Shown here: positions 28,255 to 37,611 of the stretch, in pieces | Position numbering within the stretch: position 1 is the stretch's first letter | Layout of the letters: every line of letters starts with the position of its first letter | Assembly: GCA_963920525.1 (NCBI GenBank) | Contig: OY986435.1 | Location: 174,205,327 to 174,269,326 of the forward strand | Reading direction: 5' to 3' | Length of the DNA: 64,000 bases | Source of the DNA: Dichetophora obliterata | Lineage: Eukaryota; Arthropoda; Insecta; Diptera; Sciomyzidae | Translations under genes and position numbers: made by a program | Notes under the pieces: generated by a model | The model's database searches: none | What the model was told of the DNA's origin: nothing | The model's input: the letters and a program-made list of their open reading frames with translations, nothing else

Positions 28255-29980
28255 ACACAAAGATACCTTGAACTTGGAAGTGCCCATCTAAAAGCGGGTG
28301 TTATTGGAGAAAGGGGCGTGGCAATATTAGGATAACAACAATTTTTAACAGGGGTAGGCACAGTTTTGAAAAATTACTGTCAAGAAAGTGGGCGTTATTA
28401 GAGAAAGGGGCGCAGAAAACACAATATTAAAAAATATTATCTCTCCAATAATATTGACACTATGGTAGTAAAATTCGTTACACGAATGAGTATGATTTTT
28501 ATAAAACAAGATGAATAAAGTGGTCGGAATTTGGGAAAAGGAGTGCTGCTATTAGAAAAACACTGTAACTAAGTTAATATTGACATTAGGGTACTGAAAT
28601 TCGGCGCAAGAGTACCAAAATTTGAATGGTGATATAAATTTCATTCATTACCATGAAAATTTTAGCGATAATGCAAATTTTTTTCATTATTGCATTTAGG
28701 AACTCTGCCTATTTTTATATATTTGAATTATATGGAGAGATTTTACCATTTTGTTTAATTTACTTTGCGTGGGAGGCAGGAGTGGTTTTCACCCTATTTT
28801 AATGAAATTAAAATTATAAAATTAAATAATATATTGGTGAACTTTTGCTACCAAAGCTTATGTGCAAAATTTGGAGTCATTGCATCAGTTTTGTGGCATT
28901 TAAAAAAATGTTACCATTTTGTGAAAATCATTTTGTATGGGAGGTAGGAGTGGTTTTTCATCTGATTGTAACAAGTTTCAAATATATGGTGTTAATTTTA
29001 CTTCAAAGCTAATTTATGAAATTACAAGTCACTACGTATTTTTTGTGGCATTTTTAGAGATTTTATTGTCTTGATAAAGTAACTTTAGCTGCGTTCCATT
29101 CGCTTCAAAATAATTCAGATTATTTTTTTTTACATGCAAAGCAAAAACAAAAATAATAATCCTATGACAAATAGGATTATTTTTGTTATCCATATAAACT
29201 TGTGGTATAGCCTTTACAAAATTTGAAACACAGGTGCCGCACCTGTATATTTTTATGAGCTGTCATTTAATTTTTTGAATTATTTGTTTGTTTGATACAA
29301 TGACTATTAGGTAGCCATGACAGCTACCTATTTTCTCACGAGCTGCGACCATCGAATGTTAAACAAAATAAAACAAAACAAACCGCGTGGGTCACACACA
29401 TTGGACGCATTCAGCGGAGCCAACAATTGCACTTAAATTATTTATATAATTACATAATAGTAATAATTAAATTAAATAATTTACAATTTTTCTGAAGTTT
29501 AGAGTAAAACACATTCAGAGAAAAACATCGTTTACTAAGGTATCGCTACATTAACAGTTTACAACAGTTTTGAACTACACACGTTCTCATGACACCTAAT
29601 AGTTATTGTATCATGATTGCTTATTTGAATTTAATTTTGACTACAACGGTAGTGCTCTCTACGAGTCGTTTTTCTTGCCGTTACTTTGAAAAAATTTGTT
29701 ATCGCGATTATATTAAGGCGAAAGGAACGCAGCTTTTGTATTTAAGCTCATTCTCGAACTTTGTCTTCGTTATTTGAATATAAGCAAATATGCCATATAT
29801 CAATACGACAGCTTTAAAATTGCGGCTGTATTCTTGTCGACAGACAAACGCACATGGCGAAATCGACTCAGGATGTGATGCTGATCAAGAATATATATTC
29901 CTTTTTGTACCTGCCACACCTCCTAATCAGCATTATAAACAGAGTGACAAAGTTAATATACCCCTGACACAGTACGCGTA
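28255..29980 (+). mobile_element. DINE-1-like (Helentron-type) repeat region
   Basis: The body has AAAGGGGCGTGGCAATATTA, AGTGGGCGTTATTAGAGAAA and similar GGGCG words (28290-28410). The far end (29840-29975) has GACAGACAAACGCACATGGC, ATCGACTCAGGATGTGATGC and TGATCAAGAATATATATTCC, then TATACCC. This matches from memory the conserved terminal block of Drosophila INE-1/DINE-1. A second copy of that block is at 41240-41410. Embedded 28725-28960 segments (GGGAGGCAGGAGTGGTTTTC) also recur near 41030. Boundaries are vague. Confidence 0.55.
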
Positions 29981-30428
29981 GGAGTATTAGCAGCGTATTT
30001 ATGAATATATTTGAATTGTAGTAAAAAAATTTATTTGAAGGCGTTAGGAAATGGTAAAGGGGCCCTGACAGGCTTATATTAAAATGTTAAAGAAAATTAG
30101 CAAACACCGTGAGATTCGAACTCACGATATCCAGTTTGTAAGTTCACCTGTCTATATAATGGGCTATTACGCTATACGTAACAAAAGCGATAAGCAAACA
30201 TATAAACCGAATAAACGAAAAATGAGTCTTAGCGTGGCCAGGCTAACTTTTTACGAGTTCAAATCCAAATTTAGTATCCAAATATACTAGAATTTTGTTT
30301 TAATTGTATTAAAAAAATACAGTGATTCTTCACCATTATTCTTCCAAGCAATTATTCTTCACCAGTACTTCACCATTTCACGTATGTAACTAATCCAAGA
30401 GATTAAAATGGATTTTATGTATGTACAC
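29981..30428. other. Spacer with a tRNA-like T arm (minus)
   Basis: At 30109-30125, read on the minus strand, GTGAGTTCGAATCTCAC is a perfect 5-bp stem with a 7-nt TTCGAAT loop, exactly a tRNA T arm and B box. An A box at the right distance is weak (TAGCCCATTATA on the minus strand). It is probably a tRNA-derived SINE head. Otherwise nothing is seen. Confidence 0.4.
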
Positions 30429-31245
30429 TAGAGCAGAGCGATTTTTTTTGTCACTTTTGGACACATGTTTTCTGATTCTACGTTCAATTCCAAGCAAAAA
30501 AGTCCATTACACCACAGGCGTACGGTAAACTTCGAGGCGCCCCATTTTCGATCTAAGATTGTATGTGTTGATTGATTGAATTTTTCATTAAACAAAAAAC
30601 AAAACACTTTGTTTTTACTCACAATCAAAGGTGTTTGTGATCATGTGTCATTAGAAGTGATTCCTTGTGATGAGATGATCAAAAACTTTTGTAGGTGCAC
30701 GGGGTCGTAAACGCTGCCCTAGGCGGCTAGGAGGGAAAACAAAAAAAAATCCTGATCAAAAAAGTTATGAGCACCTGACTTTTAAAAATTCGATGTTTTC
30801 TTTGAAAAACCAACTTTCAAGGCAATTATCTCGAAAGAACCCATTTTTTAATAATTTTCATTAAATATTTATTCAACTTGGACAATTTTCTTTACGTCCA
30901 CAATACATTGATTTTTTCTCAGAGGAACTATTTTTCGTTTAAAAATGAGTTTCCAACCTATCAAATCAAATTACTAAATTTTTATTACAATTTTATGAGT
31001 AGTAAAATAAAGTTATAATTTCTTTCTATTGTTTTTATTTTTAAAAAATACGATTCTTTTGTTACACAAATAGTACATAATATCAATTTATTAATTATTA
31101 AAACATAAGAAATCATTAATTGAATTATTAAAAACAAAATTTTGAAAGTTAAAAAAGTTTTGTGGAAAAATTATATATAAATTTCATTTTATAATATAAG
31201 TTTTAAAAGAGACGAAACGATTGATTTTATATTTGGAAATAAATC

Positions 31246-31782
31246 TTAATTCATTTTTAAAAATTTCGCGAAATCTTTTTTTGTATTCATTTTCGGAAGT
31301 ACCATTCTACTTCTAGTGGTTACGTTCATTATTTCTTCCCGATGCTCATGTATAGCGCGCTTTGAGACACTAGTTAATAATTGAACGCACCGTTCAGTTC
31401 CTTGAACGTGGCAGGCAATTTTCGGATCCTCAAAAGGTTTGTCATCGTTATCACAATCAAGGAGCTCTGTTAGATGTTGAAATGGAACATTTGTAGTAAA
31501 CGGTGGCTCATGTAGTATGCTGTCATCAGTCAAATCAATCATACTGGTGAAATCAGTACAATTAAAATTAATATTTTTCGCTTTAACATATTTGCGTAAT
31601 ATATTAGGATCATATATTTTTTCTCTAATGTATAAAATCTTTTTTATTGCACTATCACGAACCGATTTTCTTTCATCAAAAAGCATTGAAAGTATAACAT
31701 TTTCCGAATGCGCGTAGTATGAATTATTCAAAACGACTTTCTGGACAACTGGACGTAATGTGTCATTTAAATATTGTGTCAT
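31246..31782 (-). CDS. 178-aa protein carried by the long-TIR transposon; family unknown
   Basis: I cannot name the family. The start is MTQYLNDTLRPVVQKVVLNN, then YYAHSENVILSMLFDERKSV and RDSAIKKILYIREKIYD (a charged alpha-helical part), an acidic centre (LTELLDCDNDDKPFEDPKIA), then CHVQGTERCVQLLTSVSKRA with two Cys, and a basic end RSRMVLPKMNTKKDFAKFLK. The pattern (AH.EN...AML.DER..VR..A..KI, C..Q..ER.V.L.T..S) recalls the C-terminal part of uncharacterised multicopy proteins in insects and Hydra; that is memory only. The true protein probably began in the upstream ORF and lost its middle. There is no DDE catalytic set visible. Confidence 0.6.
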   Translation of the reverse strand: MTQYLNDTLRPVVQKVVLNNSYYAHSENVILSMLFDERKSVRDSAIKKILYIREKIYDPNILRKYVKAKNINFNCTDFTSMIDLTDDSILHEPPFTTNVPFQHLTELLDCDNDDKPFEDPKIACHVQGTERCVQLLTSVSKRAIHEHREEIMNVTTRSRMVLPKMNTKKDFAKFLKMN

Positions 31783-31903
31783 CGCGATATGTTGGTAAAT
31801 TTAATGTGTCCATTTCTACAGAATCGCCAAAACAAAATACATCTTGTTGTGGCATGTGTTGTAAATCAACATGATGTTCTAAAGATGAAGTTGAAGGATC
31901 CAT
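31763..31903 (-). pseudogene. 46-aa upstream ORF, likely the original N-terminus
   Basis: It starts MDPSTSSLEHHVDLQHMPQQ after a plausible leader and ends NLPTYRDDTIFK. Its end overlaps the start of the 178-aa ORF by 20 bases in another frame. The simplest reading is that an internal deletion or frameshift joined the true N-terminus out of frame to the C-terminal domain. Confidence 0.5.
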
Positions 31904-32239
31904 TGCTCTCTTATTGTTATTTATTTTAAGTTTGTAGTGTATTCAAAAACTTCACTGTTTATTAAAAACATTTAATAACTTCCAAGAAATAACTTCCAAT
32001 GACACATGATCACAAACACCTTTGATTGTGAGTAAAAACAAAGTGTTTTGTTTTTTGTTTAATGAAAAATTCAATCAATCAACACATACAATCTTAGATC
32101 GAAAATGGGGCGCCTCGAAGTTTACCGTACGCCTATGATGTAATGGACTTTTTTGCTAAGAATTGAACGTAGAATCAGAAAATCTGTGTCCAAAAGAGAC
32201 GAAATTTTTTTCCATACAAATCACTCCGCTCTAATGTAC

Positions 32240-34063
32240 TCATATTTATTTCGGTAAAATTTTTATTTTTTATTTTTACGTCTTGTAAAAATATTTTCCA
32301 CTTTTCGCGCGTATAATTTTATGACAGTTTTATTTTAGTGTTGCCGCCATTGCGTTAACTAGAAAATGTAGTGTAAAAAAATGTTTAGCTTAGCCAGTGT
32401 TACTGTAAATTGTGAAAATTATGACGGGCAAATGTGTCCCTTATGCGTGAAAGGGTTAAATTTAAACCAAAAAGCTAAAGGGGAAGCTGCAATATTTCTT
32501 TCGATTTAAATTGTAGTACAGTAGAGTTTTAATTATGAGTTAGTATATGCAAAGGTTCAATTTTAAACCGCAAGGTGCAAAAAATGCAGAAATATTTTAG
32601 CTGGACTAAAATTTAGTCCAACATTTTTAACCGTATAACAAGTAAGGTCTCGTCAAAAAAAAATTTTGCAGTTCTTGTGAACCTTAATTACGTTACCAAT
32701 ATGACACATATTGACGTATCTCACTTTTTTATGAATTTCAATTGAACTTTTCTGAATTACAATTGGAAATAGCATAGAAGATAGCAAGATTCAAGATGAT
32801 TGAGTGCTTTTAACTGTAAGCCACCAGGAGCTGAGCTGCCGTATTTTATTAACATACTCGTATAATTTCAGCATCGAAAATAATTATCAGCTACCACTAA
32901 CTCAAGTTTATTGCGGACAAAATTATAAGTTCATGTTCATTTCCAGTCAGGGAACTGCATGATATGCTCAGACCATCTCATCTCAGCTCAACTTACTCCC
33001 AAAGGCACTCATCTTGCATTTTATTTTTATAAATGCCGCAGGCTGCAAGACTGTCGAGGACGTGTACAGGATGGACTCATGCATGCCTGAGCTTGTTGAC
33101 TCACTCTAGCTATTTGTATGACAAAGTATAGAAAAATTTAACTGTCATTGCTTGCTTGAGAAACAGCAACAACAACTAAAGACTATACAATTTTCAAATA
33201 GCACTCATTATTTATTCAATTGTGCTATGATGAAGCCTGCAGCTTGTTGTCGGATGCATGTAAGAATTCCTTGCTAGTTGCTTTGAAGTTGTATTTGCTG
33301 ATGCTTTGTAACACCTTTAAGCAAGCTATTGAAGTTTTTAGAAAGTCCTCCATTAGAAACAAGCGTCGGCCTACAAAAGCAGACAGACAGGTGATGCCCA
33401 ATTGGCTGAGTGCAAGGATCAGGATTATCTTTTGCTTTAAAATATTTAATATTTTTAATTAATTTGGTCGTTTATAAAATAAGAGACAAACATCGGCATT
33501 TTCTCTACAATTGCTGTTTAGCATATTGTGCTCCTACATATTGCCACGTTATCATTCAGTCTGAGTACTTTGTAGCAGTAAATTTATTATTAATTTTCTC
33601 ATAAAATTTTGCCATTAAATGCAGCAGCAACATATGGTAAAAATTGCCAAAAATAATTGAAGTTTTTATTCTTTTTGGCATGATGCACCAGCAACAAAAG
33701 CCAGTTACGGTTGTTCATCCAAGCTTACAGCTTTACTTTTTGGAAAATATTTTCGTTCTACCACCAACGTGAACACCTATCTACCTACAACCAAGAAAAA
33801 CTCCATCGTCACATAAGATTTTAATTTTATTTCATGCACATTTCTCCCTCTCGCCCTCTAAATAATAAAAGAAGCTGAAGAGCTGAATGTCGTCTTGGGA
33901 TGTTTTTATTTTCCTTCTTAGCCGCAACGTTGTCTCGCATCTTTGCAGACACCTTTTTATGAACATGCCAGCGGCAAAAACAGCAGCTGCAACTCTAACA
34001 AGTTGAACAGCGCAACAAGCATTACACAAAGTCATCTCTCATGATGATGACCAGTAAAAAATA
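32240..34063. other. No recognisable feature
   Basis: Ordinary AT-rich sequence with only short ORFs in all frames. Composition is slightly more balanced at 32930-33120 and 33680-34030 than elsewhere, but I see no exon-like frame, splice pair or repeat end. Confidence 0.4.
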
Positions 34064-34524
34064 TCTACAATATATTTTTATTAAGGTGGACCCCATATGT
34101 ATGGAAAAAAATGATAGCTTACAAGTAAATTGCTCCTTAAAATGAGCTATCAAACATAAAAATTGGATAATAATTACCAGAGTTGTAATGTTTTCCTTTT
34201 CGAAAAAAATTTCATTTTCTTTCTTGTTGTAATAGAAAAAAAAAATCGTAAAAATTCAAATTTTGAAAAAATTTCAAAGAAATGTCAGTGAGATATTTTT
34301 TAAAAACAACACTTAATACAAAAACAAAAAATTGTAGGATTACGTTGAATAACTTGGCAGTTATGAAATTTTTCACCAGCAGTGTAACAATTTGCAAATT
34401 TGAAATTTGCGTATTTTTTAAGAAAAAATATCAAAAAACCAAAAATTAAAAAAAAGACATAACATAAGGCTATGGCATAGTCTTAAGCTATTTTTTGCAA
34501 AAAATTATGAAAACGAGTATTAAA

Positions 34525-34855
34525 AAAACAGATGCGTCTTTGGACACACGAGGGAAGCGAAGCTTTTTCTCAATTTCATGGATTTGTTAATTTAAGGTTT
34601 TTTATAATACAATAATAAAATAATTTTTAAATTAAAAAATAACAATTATTTTTAATTTTTTTTTTAAATGCGTTCAATTATTATTATGAAAATTTTTTGA
34701 TGAAATTATGGGCTTACGATTACTGAAATAGCAAACGTATGTTATAGATGTTATGTCGTCAATATATTTAGCAAATACTGCATCACTAGTTGCCCTCGTG
34801 TTGTGCAAATATTTGATTCGCTTATTATTTGTATATTTAATTTATCAAAATGGAA
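34525..34855 (+). repeat. Interspersed repeat R1, forward copy
   Basis: AAAAAACAGATGCGTC followed by TGGACACACG and GAAGCGA.GCTT, and at the other end GTGTTGTGCAAATATTTG, ATTCGCTTAT and TTTATCAAAA, match in inverted orientation 53872-54252. It lies inside the insertion that splits the giant inverted repeat. There is no ORF. The type of element is unknown. Confidence 0.75.
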
Positions 34856-34924
34856 GGAAAACATTCATGTCCTAAATCGAAATTAAAATATCCACCTTAA
34901 GCAATTGGCATTCAGTGATAATTT

Positions 34925-36119
34925 TCACCCAATTCAATGAAACCTTGCTACTTTTGCTGTATGGATAGCTAATGCACAATCCTTTTGATCGTTTATTAAG
35001 GCCAAATCGCAAAGGCGAGTTAGGTCGGTCGCGCATTGATCGTGCTTTGGTCAACTTTACGGGATGAACTGTCAAAATGCCCAACCTTATAATTTTGAAA
35101 TCATAATGTCGCGTTAGCAGGTCTTGTGTCTGTAACTAAGAGAACTGTACGCTGTCAAACCAGAAAATTCAACAAAGTCTGAAATTCCCAAATCACAATG
35201 CTTATGGCGGAAGTACATGATGGCTGTATTTCTATATTCATTTTGGCTATTCATATTTTAATAGCCCTCGCTATTAATAAATAAGGTATATGCTTTATTA
35301 TTTAACATTAATATTATATACAAAATTTAATTAAGGATATATAAGGACTTTTAAATTTTTTTTTTATATCAGTGATGTAATGAGCTGAATAAAAAATATC
35401 AGCTATATAATAAAGAAAATAATTACAATTTGTTATGCTTAATAAATAAATATATTTGCATATCTAACCAGCGTAGTGGTTATAACATTATTTATGTAAT
35501 AAATAAACATCTTTATTATTTGTTATGTTACATTGCTGAAGATTAACAAAAACAATAACAAACAGAAAAATCTAAAGCAACTGATATCTATTTACACAAA
35601 TTTACATACATATAAACAACAACAGCATCAGCAACAATATAAACAGCTACTGAAAACTATTCGCTTCAAACAAATCAGCAACCATAATATAAGCAGGTAC
35701 TGATGTTATGAATGATTCGTCTTTAATACTGCAACTCAATAATGCTCATATATTGAGCTAACTTAATAAAAAAATCGTGCTTTATCCCTTCTTACGAGAT
35801 TCAACAATATATACGATACAAAGCACGGTCAGAGCTTGAGGTCGAATTATGAATTGCTTCATAACAACTCGCTCTTTCTACTTTAGCTGTCAAAGCGTGA
35901 CCGACCTAACGCGCCTTTGCGATTTGGGTATTAAGATCTGCTGCATCATAGGTTCGATTCTCACTGCTGTCATAGAAATAATTTGAATTTTATATTTTTT
36001 TTGTTGTAATTGACGCAAACAATTCTTAGAAAAAGGTGTATGGAAAAAAGTGTCGATTTTGAGATTTCCCTCCCAGCAAATCACAAAACGAGGCGTAAAA
36101 AGCTTCCCTTCAAAAAGAG
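34925..36119 (+). mobile_element. SINE family S1, copy A, interrupted by a MITE
   Basis: The left part (34925-35000: AACCTTGCTACTTTTGCTGT, GGATAGCTAATGCACAATCC) and right part (35930-36119) are one repeat split by the 929-bp MITE. The right part has a B box (GGTTCGATTCTC, 35951-35962), then AATTTTATAT, TTAGAAAAAGGTGTATGGAA, AAAGTGTCG and AACGAGGCGTAAAAAGCTTC. The same order is found in copy B (49549-49776, minus). The head aligns with 51319-51402, where the MITE is absent. Confidence 0.8.
35001..35929. mobile_element. 929-bp MITE inserted in a SINE, 6-bp target duplication
   Basis: The left end CCAAATCGCAAAGGCGAGTT and the inverted right end CCAAATCGCAAAGGCGCGTT continue through AGGTCGGTC.CGC, about 35 bp with two or three mismatches. 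ATTAAG flanks both sides (34995-35000 and 35930-35935). A paralogous unoccupied site at 51328-51351 has a single CACAAT where the duplication falls. The inside has no ORF. Confidence 0.88.
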
Positions 36120-37216
36120 TTCTAGCTGTTGAAACTTTCTTTTTTATTACAACAATCCTCTAAGTGCCTAAGTCAAACACAGAAAAAAAAAATCATAAAA
36201 AATCGAAAAAAATATATTTCTACTTTGACATGACTTCAATAACTTTATGAAAATACTAACAGGCCGCAGTTTATTTTATCAATCTTCAGAAGACAATACA
36301 TGCCAAGCAAAATAAAAACATTTCTTCTTATTTTATGTTTGTAATATGATAAAACATAATCTTCTTATGTTTTATTTTGTTTTTGAGCGCAGCACTGCTT
36401 TTATCTCACTTTCGCCTTGCTCGAGGTTCTTCTATTTTTTGTTGCCCTGTCTACCATGCTCATGGTAGAAGAACACAGGTAGATGCACCAGATGAGAGCA
36501 CACTGCCGGAAATGTCAAAACGAAGCAAAACTTTTTATTTGTTTTCTTTTGTTTCCATTCGCCACACAGCGGAATTTGACAGACATGGCAGTATGAAAAG
36601 AGAGCACAGTCAGCGCTGCAGCTACCTCTATCCTTATACCATGCTCTATCTTAACTAAGCAAAAAAGAGAGTCACAAATATGATATTTTATAAACTTTTT
36701 TCATTAATACTGACCCAGTACTTTTGGAGCTTACCTGAAACGAAAAATATTCACTTAAATTTAATATAATAGTATAGATGTAAAGTGATGTGCAAAAAAA
36801 TATTGACACCTGCATTTTTATATTTTAAGCTGCATGAATTATATGCAAAGTGCCCCAGACATAGCATTAATTCCCTCGGGTGGTGATTCTCCTTGATTAG
36901 TCTTGATCTATACTTTATTTATCTTGATCTATACTTTATTTATATGACCTTCAAATCAATGATAAAGAAACAGTTTTCTAATCGTACCACACTAAAAGAA
37001 TTGTTTTACGAGTGATAATTTAAAATGGAAAAGTATTTGTGCTTGCATTAAGTAATCAAGTACTATGGCAAGATCAAAAACAAAGTCAGTAGAAAACTTT
37101 ATTACTTAAAAAAAAAAAAATTACAGCATAAAATTATTCAAAAAATTTATTTAATATTCGAGATATTTACTATCAAAGTTGAATAAAAATTTTTTTTAGA
37201 ATTTCTTTCTTAACAC
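36120..37216. other. No recognisable gene
   Basis: AT-rich. Around 36300-36390 ATTTTATGTTT/AAAACATAA words form short palindromes. A 93-aa frame at 36377-36658 has no recognisable domain and I do not call it. Confidence 0.35.
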
Positions 37217-37611
37217 GGGGGTTACACGAGACAGTACTGTTAAGACAGTGAAAAATACGTATTAATTGTCAAACTTTGTGTCTGTGAATAAGAGTAAAGA
37301 CAGTTGGTAAAACAGTTGGCAAGACAGTAGACAAAATAGTAAAAAATTTATATTTTAAAAACCAATTTTTGTTAAAACTACGAGCACGCCAAAGTATTGC
37401 AAATTTCCAATTAATTCTATTAAATTTTATCATATTCTGTTATTTGATATGCTACCATTCTACTGTCCTAGATACTGTCCCGCCAACTGTCTACAAAAAA
37501 GTTAAGACAGTAGAGCAGACAGTAGCAGACTGCTGCAAAAATGAGTGTGTGTGAGTAAAAATTTGTGAATGTGTTGCGACTGTCTTAGCAGTACTGTCTC
37601 GTGTAACCCCT
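37217..37611. mobile_element. 395-bp MITE with ACAGT-rich subterminal repeats
   Basis: It starts GGGGTTACACGAGACAGTAC and ends with the inverted copy GTACTGTCTCGTGTAACCCC; the arms extend through TG.TAAGACAGT for about 33 bp. Between the arms ACAGT or ACTGT occurs about ten more times. No target duplication is obvious. It sits inside the insertion that splits the giant inverted repeat. Confidence 0.85.

Larger units (their letters stand above)
30429..32233 (-). mobile_element. 1.8-kb DNA transposon with ~235-bp terminal inverted repeats
   Basis: The left arm (30429-30658) and right arm (31992-32233, inverted) are more than 90% alike by eye over about 230 bp, including runs such as TTCGATCTAAGATTGTATGT and TTGTGATCATGTGTCATT. 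The outermost bases are TAGAGC on both sides. Flanks are ATGTACAC on the left and ATGTACTC on the right, an 8-bp duplication with one mismatch (or 6-bp ATGTAC). TAGAG fits the YARNG start of hAT elements and 8 bp fits their target duplication, but arms this long are unusual for hAT. It contains a 178-aa ORF and a short upstream ORF, both minus strand. Confidence 0.85.

Noticed and set aside
30109..30125. Functional tRNA gene on the minus strand
   Set aside because: The T arm is perfect, but acceptor, D and anticodon arms do not pair by eye.
36377..36658. 93-aa ORF in a less AT-rich stretch
   Set aside because: No domain or repeat pattern; composition alone is not enough.
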